NCBI RefSeq assembly: GCF_013391635.1
Contig: NZ_JACAWU010000002.1
Coordinates: 62,001 to 126,000 of the forward strand
Length of the DNA stretch: 64,000 nucleotides
From: Natronomonas gomsonensis
GTDB taxonomy: Archaea; Halobacteriota; Halobacteria; Halobacteriales; Haloarculaceae
Direction: 5' to 3'
The notes beneath the pieces are model-generated. The model searched no databases and was not told the DNA's origin. It was given only the letters and a program-made list of their open reading frames with translations. Positions 25,137 to 34,074 of the stretch are shown here, in pieces; the first letter of the stretch is position 1, and each line of letters starts with the position of its first letter. Made by a program: the position numbers and the translations under genes.

Positions 25137-26291
25137 ATGGAACTGTTAGACGAAACCGTCGTTCCGGAGCACGCCCGAGCGGTCAAACAGGAGGCCCGGG
25201 AGTTCGCCGCCGAGTACATCGAGCCGAACGCGGCCGACTACTACGAGACCGGTGAGTACCCCTGGGAGGTACTGGAGGCCGGGATGGACGCCGGCCTCGT
25301 CGCACAGGACATCGGCGAGGAGTACGGCGGTCGCGGCTTCGACGTCCACGAGATACTCGCCATCGCCGAGGAGTTCTACCGCGCGGACGCCGGTATCGCC
25401 CTGACGCTACAGTTGGCGAGTTTCGGGACGAAAATCACCGAAGAATACGGCTCCGAGGAACAGAAAGAGCAGTACCTCCGGCCGGTCGCCGAGAACGACC
25501 AGCTGTCGGGGTTGGCCGTCTCGGAACCCGAAACCGGCTCGGACCTCGCGGGCATGGAGACCACCGCGGACAAAGACGGCGACGAGTGGGTACTGAACGG
25601 CGAGAAGTACTGGGTCGGCAACGGCGTCGAAGCCGACTGGGTCACGGTGTACGCCCGGACCGGCGACGATTCGGACGACCCCTACAGCAACTTCTCGCTG
25701 TTTATCGTCCCCACCGACACCGACGGCTACGACGCCGAACATATCCCCGAGAAGATGGGGTTCCGCGCCTCCAAACAGGCCCACATCGAGTTCAACGACG
25801 CACGCATCCCCGAGGAGAACATCATCGGCGCCGAGGGAACTGGCTTCTACATGCTCGCGGAGTTCTTCAATTACGGCCGCGTCGTCGTCGGCGGTCACGG
25901 CCTCGGCCTGGCCGCAGCGGCCATCGAAGAGACCGCCGACTTCGTCCACGGCCGGAAGGCCTTCGACCGCAACGTCAGCGAGTTCCAGAAGGTCCAACAC
26001 ATCCTCGCGGACATGCTGACGGAATTCAACGCCGCCCGGACGCTCAACTGGCAAGCGGCCGACCGCGTTGCCGAGAAGGACAACGCCGGCCTGTGGGCCG
26101 CACAGGCGAAGGTGAAATCCACCGAGACGGCGAACATGTGTGCCGAACGCGGGATGCAGCTCCACGGCGGCCGCTCGGTGCTGGTCGAGAACCGCATCTC
26201 CCGTGTGTACCGCGACGTTCGGATTCCCGTCATCTACGAGGGCGCAAACGAGATTCAGCGCAACCTCATCTTCGGGCAGGCCCAGTGGTAG
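25137..26291 (+). CDS. Acyl-CoA dehydrogenase
   Basis: This 384-residue flavoprotein introduces the 2,3 double bond in acyl-CoA. Family signature 1 is AVSEPETGSDLAGME near residue 124. The C-terminal YEGANEIQRNL near residue 365 contains the expected catalytic Glu and the FAD-binding segment. Electrons would go to electron transfer flavoprotein, which is not in this window. It follows the acyl-CoA synthetase gene with its own promoter, consistent with a beta-oxidation module. Confidence 0.92.
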   Translation: MELLDETVVPEHARAVKQEAREFAAEYIEPNAADYYETGEYPWEVLEAGMDAGLVAQDIGEEYGGRGFDVHEILAIAEEFYRADAGIALTLQLASFGTKITEEYGSEEQKEQYLRPVAENDQLSGLAVSEPETGSDLAGMETTADKDGDEWVLNGEKYWVGNGVEADWVTVYARTGDDSDDPYSNFSLFIVPTDTDGYDAEHIPEKMGFRASKQAHIEFNDARIPEENIIGAEGTGFYMLAEFFNYGRVVVGGHGLGLAAAAIEETADFVHGRKAFDRNVSEFQKVQHILADMLTEFNAARTLNWQAADRVAEKDNAGLWAAQAKVKSTETANMCAERGMQLHGGRSVLVENRISRVYRDVRIPVIYEGANEIQRNLIFGQAQW

Positions 26292-26333
26292 CGACGCGAC
26301 AAGGCTCTTTGAGGGGGCGCCCCTAACGGGCGT

Positions 26334-27125
26334 ATGGACATTGACGTCCTCGACCGTGGCCGTATCCACGCTGATTTGAACTTCGCTTTGGACGGCGAAG
26401 TCGCCGCCGTCCACAGCGACCCCAACCCCGACCTCCAGTACACCGAGTTCGCCGTCTGGAACCTCGTCGTCGACCACCCCGAGGCGACGATTCTGTGGGA
26501 CACCGGCTCCCACCCGGAGGCGGCCGACGGCTACTGGCCCGGCCCGCTGTACGAAGCCTTCGCCCACCCCGACGCCGAAGACCGGGACCTCGAAACCGCC
26601 CTCTCGGATGTCGGCTACGCGGTCGAGGACATCGACTGTGTGATTCAGTCACACCTCCATCTCGATCACGCCGGCGGCCTGTATCACTTCGATGGAACGG
26701 ACGTGCCCATCTACGTCCACCGCCGGGAACTCGAACACGCCTACCTGTCGGCGAAATCGACGGCTGGCGGCAACGCCTACCTCGCCTCCGATTTCGACCA
26801 CGAGTTGAACTGGCAAGTCGTCGACCAGCCGCGATACCAACTGTTCGACGGCGTCGAGTTACTGCACCTGCCGGGACACACCCCCGGACTGCTCGGCGCG
26901 CTGTTCGAACGCGAACGCCGGGAGAACGTCCTCGTCGCCGGTGACGAGGCGTTTCTCGCGCCCAACTACGAGGAAGGACGGTCGATGGGCGCCAGCCTGC
27001 TGTACGATTCCCGCGCCTACGAGGAGAGCCGCGAGTTCCTGAAGGACCTCGAACGGCGCTACGACGCCCGCGTCATCTACGGCCACGACCCCGAGCAGTT
27101 CGAGCGGATTCGCGACGGGCTCTAG
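26334..27125 (+). CDS. Metallo-beta-lactamase-fold hydrolase, N-acyl homoserine lactonase-like
   Basis: This 263-residue protein has the HxHxDH motif as SHLHLDHAGG (H107, H109, D111, H112), a further His in LPGHTPG, an Asp in VAGDEAFL and a final His in IYGHDPEQ. The length and N-terminal layout match AttM/AiiB-type lactonases rather than glyoxalases. It hydrolyses a lactone or ester of unknown identity. It lies 42 bases after the acyl-CoA dehydrogenase. Its stop overlaps the stop region of the convergent KaiC-like gene by 4 bases. Confidence 0.85.
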   Translation: MDIDVLDRGRIHADLNFALDGEVAAVHSDPNPDLQYTEFAVWNLVVDHPEATILWDTGSHPEAADGYWPGPLYEAFAHPDAEDRDLETALSDVGYAVEDIDCVIQSHLHLDHAGGLYHFDGTDVPIYVHRRELEHAYLSAKSTAGGNAYLASDFDHELNWQVVDQPRYQLFDGVELLHLPGHTPGLLGALFERERRENVLVAGDEAFLAPNYEEGRSMGASLLYDSRAYEESREFLKDLERRYDARVIYGHDPEQFERIRDGL

Positions 27126-27667
27126 CGCGGCTGCCAGCCTTCGGGGGCGCCCGGTGCGTCGACTCGGGCGCGCTCGCCGTCGGCGTCGAGTTCGATGCGG
27201 CCGTCGAACAACTGTTCGAACGTTCGGACGGTCTGTTCGTGGTGGGCGTCGGGCGTCATCGCGAACACGCCGAGGCCGTCGTTGCGGCGGATGTGGGCCG
27301 TCAGTACGCTGAGAAACCGGAATACGGAGGCGTCCTCGGCGTAGTACAACAGCGTCGTCACCGAGTCGATGAAGACGGCCGGGGACGACGAGCGCTTCAG
27401 GAACTCCGAGACGGGCATCGAAATCCCCGTCAGGTCTCCCGGCGTGCTCACGCCGTCGCTCGTCGGCGTACAGTAGAGCACCGACGACAGCGACGCCGTC
27501 GCCTCGGTCGGCGTCGCGTCCTCGCCGTGTGTCGCCGAGACGAGCAGTGTCTCGTCGGCTCGGTCGGCGCCGACGGCGTTGCTGAACGCCGTCACGCCGC
27601 CCATGGGTGGCGCATACAGGATGTAGCTGCTGGCTTCGCCGGCGAGCCACTCGGAGATAGATGCCAC
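27122..27667 (-). CDS. KaiC/RAD55-like protein lacking a functional Walker A (DUF7504-like)
   Basis: This 181-residue protein has the RecA/KaiC-like core. A Walker B-like strand AVFIDSVTTLLYY is at about residue 95. At the Walker A position it reads YAPPMGGVTAFS and lacks the GK[ST] triad, so nucleotide hydrolysis is doubtful. Such haloarchaeal proteins may be regulatory. The start is GTG (27667). A TATA-like ACTTTGCG is 28 bases upstream. It lies 63 bases downstream of the RND exporter gene on the same strand and may be co-regulated. Confidence 0.72.
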   Translation of the reverse strand: MASISEWLAGEASSYILYAPPMGGVTAFSNAVGADRADETLLVSATHGEDATPTEATASLSSVLYCTPTSDGVSTPGDLTGISMPVSEFLKRSSSPAVFIDSVTTLLYYAEDASVFRFLSVLTAHIRRNDGLGVFAMTPDAHHEQTVRTFEQLFDGRIELDADGERARVDAPGAPEGWQPR

Positions 27668-27730
27668 GTGTTCTCTCCTACGAAGACGCCACGCAAAGTG
27701 TTTTCTGCACGTCGAAGTGCCGTTGTTTTC

Positions 27731-30196
27731 TCACGCCGAGGCGTCGTCGAACACCCGCGCCCAGATGACCAGCACCGACGGCAACACGAACAGCGAGGCG
27801 AGATACGAGTAGAAGACCGACATCCCGGTGAGGACGCCGAACTGGCCGATGGCGGGGAAGATAGACAACACCAGCACGCCGATGCCGAACACCGTCGTCA
27901 GCATGCTCCCGGTCAGCGCCCCGCCGGTGCCGCGGACGGTCTTCTCGAGTGCCTCGTAGACGCCGCGGTCGCGTTCCTCGTACTCGTCGGCGAAACGGTG
28001 GACGATGTGGACCGAGTAGTCGATGCCGAGACCGATGGTAATCGCGAGGATGGTCGCGGTGAAGGCGTTGAACGACAGGCCGAACAGCCGCATCGACCCG
28101 GCGACCATCGCGACGGTCACGATGATGGGCGCGATGTTCGCCAAGCCGAGGGAAGCACGCCCGAGCAACAGCCAGTAGATGAACACGAGGAAGACGGCGG
28201 TTCCACCGAGGGCGACCGCAAGGCTCACGACGGCCGACTGGAGGATGATGTCGGAGACGGCCTGAAAGACGACGGTGTTGCCGGTCGCCGTCGCATCGAA
28301 ACGCTGGCGGTCGGCGATGTCCCGGGCGTCGTTCGTAATCTCCTGTTGGGTAGCGTCGGATTCCACCGAGTAGACGATTCGGGCACTCCGGCGGTCTTCG
28401 GTCATGTACTGGGCGGCCTGTCCGCTCGCCGGAGAGTCGTACAGGTAGTCGTACACGTCGCCGAGGTTCCGGTCGGGAACCCCGTCGTCGTCGATGTCGT
28501 TGCGGTCGACGAGGCGCCGGAACTCGGGGTCGCGCTCGGCGTGGTCGTCGATGACCGTGATGATGCTCGTCTCGGAGGCGTACCGGCCGTCCCGGACGAA
28601 GGCATCGGGTGGGTCCTCGCCGGCACGACGCATCGATTCGAGCGCCGCTGGCTGTTCTATCGGCCCCTCGACGTACACCGTCACCGTGTCGGTCTGTCCG
28701 GATTCGAAGTTCTCTTCGAGGAAGCTGATGGTCGCTGTGACGGTGTACTCACCCGGCGCGAGGGGTTCGGGGACGTAGTCGTAGTACCCCGGTGGGTTCT
28801 CCGGCGGGAGGAAGTCCTCGTCCTCGAAGGTGGTGTCGATGCCGGTCGCGTAGCCGGCGGCCACACCGCTGACGAGCAACAGCGCGACGACGAAGGCAAT
28901 CGGGGCGATTCGGGCGATTTTGACGCCGATGGTCTGGAAGCCGCCGAGCATCGACCCCTCCGAACCGAGGGGCGTGGTGGCGAACGTCGGAATCGGGTAC
29001 CGCTCTCGAGCGTGGTCGAGTTTCACCTTCGCCGCCGGCAGGAATATCCCGAACACCAGGAAGGTGAACACGATGCCGACGGCGGCGACGATGCCGAACT
29101 CGCGTATCGGCGGGAGGTCGCTCGTGAGGTTCGCCAGGAAGCCGATGACGGTCGTCCCCGTCACGATGAAGAAGGCGACCAACACCTGGTCGGTCGTCGT
29201 CGACATCGACTCGACGATGCCGAACCCCTTGACCTGCTCTTCGCGATAGCGGTTCACCGCGTGGATGCCGAAGTCGATACCGACCGCCAACAGCAGCGGT
29301 GGCACCGAAATCAGTATCTGGCTGAACGGAATGCCGACCAGCCCCATGAACCCGAACGTCCAAACCAAGGCGATGAGCAACGAGACCACGCCCAAAAGCA
29401 GGTCGGCGAGGTCGCGGTAGGCGACGAACAGGAACAGCGTGATGAGCAACACCGCCGCCGGGATGACGAGCGCGAGGGTGTCGCCGATGACGGCGCCGAA
29501 TTCCGCGGCGGTGATACCGGCACCGAAGACCGTGATGTCGCTCCCGACCGAGTTCGCGATAGTTCGAGCCTCCTGTTGAATCGGCGTCAACGGACTGGAG
29601 CCACCCTGTCCCGCGCTACTGGAGAGCCCCGACGGGATGTCGTGGCTCACGACGCCGATAGTCGCCGACGCCGATGCCGACTGGCGATTGTAGTCGTTCG
29701 ACAACAGCCCGGAGAAACGCGGGTTCGTCTCGTCTGCCCGTCGCACCGCACGCTGTATCTCGGTGTCGGTCGCCGCCTCGATGGCCTGCTGTTGTTGTTC
29801 GGGCGTCGTCGCTTGTGGGTCGAGTTGCTGGGCGACGATGCCGGCGGCGCTCGAGGTACTCGAGACGCGCAACCCCGGCCGGTCGGCCATCTGCTCTTGG
29901 ACCTCCAGCATCCGGAGCATCGCGTCCCGCGAGAGGACGTTCTCGCTGTCCTGTATCAGTTGGGTGCTGCCGCTGTCGGCGCCGAACGCCGGCGAGAACT
30001 TCTGGTTGACCTCGTCGAGCGCTTCCTGTGCCGGCGTGTTCTCGGCGAACTGCTGGGTGCCGGCGCTCGTCGAGACGCCACCGAGACCGACCACGAACAG
30101 CCCCGTGACCAGCAGGAACGCGATGATGACCGTCCCCGGCCGTTCGGTGATGTAGTGGTCGAGCCGGTCGATGTACGGCTGGTAGTCGACCGCCAT
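27731..30196 (-). CDS. RND superfamily exporter (MMPL/COG1033 type)
   Basis: This 821-residue protein has two repeated halves, each with one helix, a large extracellular loop and a five-helix bundle, giving about 12 helices. The conserved GIDFGIHAVNRYREE (mid-protein) and GIDYSVHIVHRFADE (C-terminal half) are the Asp-containing transmembrane motifs of MMPL/HpnN-type transporters. It would export a lipid or amphipathic substrate by proton or sodium motive force. Its start directly follows the stop of the COG1361 protein gene, so the two form an operon under the TetR operator. Confidence 0.92.
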   Translation of the reverse strand: MAVDYQPYIDRLDHYITERPGTVIIAFLLVTGLFVVGLGGVSTSAGTQQFAENTPAQEALDEVNQKFSPAFGADSGSTQLIQDSENVLSRDAMLRMLEVQEQMADRPGLRVSSTSSAAGIVAQQLDPQATTPEQQQQAIEAATDTEIQRAVRRADETNPRFSGLLSNDYNRQSASASATIGVVSHDIPSGLSSSAGQGGSSPLTPIQQEARTIANSVGSDITVFGAGITAAEFGAVIGDTLALVIPAAVLLITLFLFVAYRDLADLLLGVVSLLIALVWTFGFMGLVGIPFSQILISVPPLLLAVGIDFGIHAVNRYREEQVKGFGIVESMSTTTDQVLVAFFIVTGTTVIGFLANLTSDLPPIREFGIVAAVGIVFTFLVFGIFLPAAKVKLDHARERYPIPTFATTPLGSEGSMLGGFQTIGVKIARIAPIAFVVALLLVSGVAAGYATGIDTTFEDEDFLPPENPPGYYDYVPEPLAPGEYTVTATISFLEENFESGQTDTVTVYVEGPIEQPAALESMRRAGEDPPDAFVRDGRYASETSIITVIDDHAERDPEFRRLVDRNDIDDDGVPDRNLGDVYDYLYDSPASGQAAQYMTEDRRSARIVYSVESDATQQEITNDARDIADRQRFDATATGNTVVFQAVSDIILQSAVVSLAVALGGTAVFLVFIYWLLLGRASLGLANIAPIIVTVAMVAGSMRLFGLSFNAFTATILAITIGLGIDYSVHIVHRFADEYEERDRGVYEALEKTVRGTGGALTGSMLTTVFGIGVLVLSIFPAIGQFGVLTGMSVFYSYLASLFVLPSVLVIWARVFDDASA

Positions 30197-32164
30197 CTAT
30201 CGCCGCCGACGGAGCCGCAGTGCCAGCGGTGCGAGCGGGACGAGCAACAGCGGGGCGAACCCGAGTGCGCTCGTGGGGGCAACCGACCCGAACAGCCCGC
30301 CGCTGGACTCCTGGACCGAGACTGGTACGCGATAGCTCTCCGAGAGCCGCGTCTCACCGGACGAATCGACGTACTGGAAGTCGACGGAGACCGGGTAGTC
30401 CTTCTGCATCGCCGACCCGGACGCCGACACGCGGAACGGCACCTCGACCGTCTCGCCGGGTTCGAGTTCGTCGATGTATGCCTCGTCGTCGCTCGTCGAC
30501 AGCGGCGAGGAGGCGAACAGTTTCGCCGACACGTCGGTGACGGTTTCGTTTCGCTGGTTCGTCACGGCGAGGACGATACGGCTCTCTTCGCCCGCCGAGA
30601 CGTTCGTGTTCCGGGCCTCGACGCCGAAGACATCGCGGCGCGGCTCGACCGACTGGCGGAACTGAATCGCGTCGGCCTGCCGTTCGTCGTCGTCGAGCGT
30701 CTCGTAGTTCGTCCGAAGCGAGAACTGCCGCGGTCCCGAGCGGGCTGCGCTCGCGACCTCCACGTCGAAGGAAACGTCGACCGATTCGCCCGAATCGAGG
30801 TCGCCCAACGCGACCTGAGGTTCGAGCACTTCGACGTTCTGGTTCGGTGGGTCCAGCGTCACGACGACGTTTTCGACCGCGTTGGGGCCCACGTTGGTGA
30901 ACGTCCCGCGGAGCGTTCCGTCCTGTGAGACCCGGAGTGAGGAGTCGACGTTCTCGAAGGTGAACGTCTGATCGTCGTCGGGGGCGACGCCGACGGTGTT
31001 ACGCTGGGTCGCGCCGGTCGTCTCGCCGGTGTCGTAGCCGATGGCCATATCGACGGCGTACCCACGGGTGCGTGCGTTTTCGGCGAACTGCCCGCCGACG
31101 GTCACAGTGCGCTGTTCGCCCGGTGCGATGCTACCGATGTAGGCGCTGGCCGAGTTGCTCGCGGCGCCGAACGTGAACCCGGCCTCCCGGGAAGTGAGGT
31201 CGACTGTTACGTCCTCGAGTGACTCCTCACCGGTGTGTTCGAGCGTGATGCCGATTTCGCCTTGCTCGCCGGGACCGGCCGTCGAATCGACTTCGGCGAC
31301 GGCGAGGACGCCGCCGGTGTCGGGGGTGACACCGACCGTCGAACGACTCGTGAACGGCACGTCGTCGTCGTCGGTGTACTCGACCGACAGCGATGCCGGT
31401 AACGCCCGGATGCCGGCGCCGTCGGTGACGCTCCCTGACAGCGTGACGGTTCGGTTCTCGCCGGGTTCCCAGCGGTCGACGTAGGCTTCACTGGAGCCCG
31501 AAGTGCCCAACTGGAGGTCCTCAGTGAGCGATTCGAGGCTGACGACCGCGTCGTTGGCGGCTGCCTCACCCGTGTTCGTCAAATCGAGTTCGACGGCCCC
31601 GCTGTCGCCCGGGGCGGGGGCGCTCACGTCTCGAATCTCGAAGTCGGCCTCCTCGTCGACGACGACTTCGACGGTGCGGCGGACGCTGACGCTCTCGTCG
31701 CGCTGTGAGAAACCACCGCGTTCGCCCACGAACGGCGTGTACTTGTATCGGACCCGAACCGGGACCTCGTAGGTTCCGGGGTCGGCATCCTCGGCGACGG
31801 TGAGTTGAACTACCTCGGGTATCGCGGCGCCGTCTTGGACGTTCCCGACGGCGGTTTCACCGCTTCGAGCAGTGATTGGGCCGTCGTCGAGCGGTTCGAT
31901 GGTCAGCCCACGGGCCGTCGTGGCGCGTTGCTCCACCTGAGGATTGCTGCTCCCCGACTGTATCTCGCCGCGGTTGATGACGCTCACCTGCAGTTGCGTC
32001 GTCTCACCTGCGGAGAGGCGATTGTCGCCGGCGGTGAGCGAGATTTCTGGTTCGCCGGTGACGTTGGCGGCGGCCGGCGCGGCGAAAAGTGGCGCGAAAA
32101 CCGAGGCAAAAAGGGCAATCGAGAGGACGACAGCGGCAATGCGGGACGCTTCCGGTGGGGACAT
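30197..32164 (-). CDS. COG1361/CARDB-like surface protein, partner of the RND exporter
   Basis: From the ATG ending at 32164 the protein has 655 residues. It has a signal peptide with a hydrophobic run (IAAVVLSIALFASVFAPLFA), repeated beta-sandwich units (each with a pattern like LEPGETVEVPF and VTNxGxE), and a C-terminal membrane helix plus RLRRRR. Such NEW1/CARDB proteins are commonly encoded with COG1033 exporters in archaea and probably act as an extracellular adaptor. A longer start at 32338 is open and fits the TATA spacing, but its first 58 residues are Arg-rich and precede the signal peptide. Confidence 0.85.
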   Translation of the reverse strand: MSPPEASRIAAVVLSIALFASVFAPLFAAPAAANVTGEPEISLTAGDNRLSAGETTQLQVSVINRGEIQSGSSNPQVEQRATTARGLTIEPLDDGPITARSGETAVGNVQDGAAIPEVVQLTVAEDADPGTYEVPVRVRYKYTPFVGERGGFSQRDESVSVRRTVEVVVDEEADFEIRDVSAPAPGDSGAVELDLTNTGEAAANDAVVSLESLTEDLQLGTSGSSEAYVDRWEPGENRTVTLSGSVTDGAGIRALPASLSVEYTDDDDVPFTSRSTVGVTPDTGGVLAVAEVDSTAGPGEQGEIGITLEHTGEESLEDVTVDLTSREAGFTFGAASNSASAYIGSIAPGEQRTVTVGGQFAENARTRGYAVDMAIGYDTGETTGATQRNTVGVAPDDDQTFTFENVDSSLRVSQDGTLRGTFTNVGPNAVENVVVTLDPPNQNVEVLEPQVALGDLDSGESVDVSFDVEVASAARSGPRQFSLRTNYETLDDDERQADAIQFRQSVEPRRDVFGVEARNTNVSAGEESRIVLAVTNQRNETVTDVSAKLFASSPLSTSDDEAYIDELEPGETVEVPFRVSASGSAMQKDYPVSVDFQYVDSSGETRLSESYRVPVSVQESSGGLFGSVAPTSALGFAPLLLVPLAPLALRLRRRR

Positions 32165-32342
32165 ACATCGATACAGTCCCGCTGTCCACTTAGTTACCCG
32201 TCCAACGAGGGGAGAACCCGTCCGCACGTCGGAAGCAGCCGCTTTCCGATGCCGCTTCTCGTGGGGGGTTCCGCCTCCGTTCGGTCCCGGTTCCCGCTGG
32301 GGTCGGTCGCCGTCGGCTTCGCGACGGATTCGGCTCATGGAC

Positions 32343-32362
32343 TACCTACCGTTCGGTAGGTA
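32343..32362. promoter_or_regulatory. Palindromic operator, probable TetR binding site
   Basis: The 20-base element is a perfect inverted repeat of 9-base arms, TACCTACCG and CGGTAGGTA, around a central TT. It overlaps the minus-strand TATA-like CATAATTA (32361-32368) that should start transcription of the COG1361/RND operon. The TetR gene ends at 32404, 41 bases away. Binding here would block TFB/TBP access, a standard repression geometry. Confidence 0.8.
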
Positions 32363-32403
32363 ATTATGGGTTCTGATTCCGGCGTTTCTCCACGACCGTC
32401 GGG

Positions 32404-33057
32404 TCACACCCGACTGCCCTCGCCGTCGGCCACGAGACGACTGTCGATATACGCATCCAGTTCTGTGCGCGCCGATTCGAGTGCTCCTTCGTCGCTGGTC
32501 GCTGCACGGAAGATGACTCCTTCGATGTTGTACAGCAAGTATTCGGCGACACCGTGGCTGTCGACTGGCTGAAAGACGCCCTCCTCGATACCGCGGTCGA
32601 TCAAGCCGGCCAGTTCGGCCTCGATGCGCCGTTCGCTCTCGGTGAAGTGCTGTCGGTAGGCCTCGTCGTGTGCCGCTTGGGCTCGGAGTTCGACGTACGC
32701 GCGGGCGAAATCGGGCGTCATGAACGTGGCCTCCTCGTCGCCGGCGGCATCGGAGACGTTCAGGAAAAACGAGTCGAGGGCGGTCCGGAGGTCCTGTTCG
32801 GCGTCGCCGTGTTCATCGAGGGGAAACACGTCGACCAGCCGCTCCGTCAGGAAATCGAGAAACGCCTTCAGCAGGTCGTCCTTCCCGTCGTAGTGGTAGT
32901 ACAGCGACGCTTTCTTGATGCCGACCCGGTCGGCGACGCGTTGCATCGAGAGGCCGTCGTAGCCGCGCACACAGAGGATTCCGTAGGTCGCCCTCATTAT
33001 CGACTGGCGGGTGTCCTCCGGGTCCGACGGGAAGATTTCGACTGGTTCGTGGGGCAT
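32404..33057 (-). CDS. TetR/AcrR family transcriptional regulator
   Basis: This 217-residue protein has an N-terminal TetR HTH at about residues 15-62. The typical sequence ILCVRGYDGLSMQRVADRVG is followed by KASLYYHYDGKDDLL. The C-terminal ligand domain is helical. It probably represses the downstream COG1361/RND exporter operon through the palindrome at 32343-32362 and is released by an exported lipophilic compound. The DICT-domain gene lies 68 bases upstream on the same strand. Confidence 0.92.
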   Translation of the reverse strand: MPHEPVEIFPSDPEDTRQSIMRATYGILCVRGYDGLSMQRVADRVGIKKASLYYHYDGKDDLLKAFLDFLTERLVDVFPLDEHGDAEQDLRTALDSFFLNVSDAAGDEEATFMTPDFARAYVELRAQAAHDEAYRQHFTESERRIEAELAGLIDRGIEEGVFQPVDSHGVAEYLLYNIEGVIFRAATSDEGALESARTELDAYIDSRLVADGEGSRV

Positions 33058-33125
33058 GGCTATCTACTGGCTGCTGTCTCGGGGACGGTCTGTCGGTCCG
33101 TTCCACCGAGTCCGTTGGGAGTCAT

Positions 33126-33848
33126 CTACTGCTCGACGAGGCCGTACGTCGATTCGAGGTGGTCGATGATCCAATCGACCGTGTCGGGGTCGTAGGTCCA
33201 GAAGCCGTAGAACGCACGCGGTTCCCGCTCCTCGGCGAGCAGCGCACACTTGTTGACGTTGACGCCGGCGCCGTCGTAGACGACGAACCACGACCGCTCG
33301 ATCTCGTCGGCACGTTCGACGTGAATCGTGAGGTCGGTGTCGTGTTCCGGCACGTCGGTGTCCGGAGCACCGTAGGCGTGGACGTTGAGACTCCCCTTCT
33401 CGGCGAGTTGCTCGTAGATGTCCATCTGGTCTTCGAGGATGGAGAGCTGTTGGAACCCCGAGTGGAGCGTCCCCTTCCCGACGCGCCACGCGCGGTCCTC
33501 GATTTCCCGAGAGGCGGCGACCATCTGCTCGATGTCGTAGGAGGTGAACATCGTCTCGTCGAGATGGTCGAGGATGGGGCGGTACGCCTCGCCGTCGAAC
33601 CCCGGGTCGGTTTCGCTGTCGTCCGGGTCCAGCACCTCCTGGAGGTTCGCAGCCGTGACGAACGTGTCGTCCTCGGAGAGGACGACGAACGAGGTGGGCT
33701 TGCCGCTGGGCGTCCGCTCGGCTGACACCGAGAGGTTCCGGTCTCGGAACTGCTCCCGGAGCGAGGAAGCGGCGCTGTCGGGTGCGTTGTAAACCGTGAG
33801 CCGCTTCTCGTGGTCCTCGACCCCCGTAATAAGCTCGCTGAGAGACAT
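33126..33848 (-). CDS. DICT sensory domain protein
   Basis: This 240-residue protein starts MSLSELITGVEDHEKRLTVY, the typical beginning of haloarchaeal DICT-domain (diguanylate cyclase/two-component-associated) proteins. It has no DNA-binding or enzymatic motif that I can see, so it may act as a sensor partner. The ATG at 33848 is preferred over a GTG six codons earlier because the TATA element CTTATTAC at 33877-33884 places transcription start near 33853. Confidence 0.82.
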   Translation of the reverse strand: MSLSELITGVEDHEKRLTVYNAPDSAASSLREQFRDRNLSVSAERTPSGKPTSFVVLSEDDTFVTAANLQEVLDPDDSETDPGFDGEAYRPILDHLDETMFTSYDIEQMVAASREIEDRAWRVGKGTLHSGFQQLSILEDQMDIYEQLAEKGSLNVHAYGAPDTDVPEHDTDLTIHVERADEIERSWFVVYDGAGVNVNKCALLAEEREPRAFYGFWTYDPDTVDWIIDHLESTYGLVEQ

Positions 33849-33876
33849 TCGCTCTAGGTTTACCACGCAATTCCGA

Positions 33877-33884
33877 GTAATAAG
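33877..33884 (-). promoter_or_regulatory. TATA element for the DICT gene
   Basis: The minus strand reads CTTATTAC, about 32 bases from the ATG at 33848. It leaves a leader of about 5 bases and excludes the upstream GTG start. Confidence 0.55.
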
Positions 33885-33964
33885 CCTGTGGTCGCGTCGT
33901 CACGGACGGCCCGCGCTCGGCCACCTCGAGTGTCACGTCCCGACCAAAACCCAACCACCTCGGC

Positions 33965-33978
33965 GGTGTTTAAACACC
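33965..33978. promoter_or_regulatory. Perfect 14-base palindrome between the DICT and porAB genes
   Basis: GGTGTTTAAACACC is its own reverse complement. It lies in the divergent gap, about 97 bases before the porA ATG and 117 bases from the DICT ATG. It is followed by an AT-rich stretch to 34018. The palindrome suggests a dimeric regulator site for porAB, but no cognate factor is known to me. Confidence 0.55.
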
Positions 33979-34074
33979 TTTATCATTATTAATCCATGCT
34001 AATACGTAGCAAACGCTTTAGTCCGCGGCCGACCAACCCACGGTAAGGCGCCCGACGTGGGCGCAGTGATAGAT

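Noticed and set aside
27239-30928. A 1229-residue open frame on the plus strand
   Set aside because: It lies opposite the RND and COG1361 genes, is Arg/Asp/His-rich with no domain, and is the usual open antisense frame of GC-rich haloarchaeal DNA.
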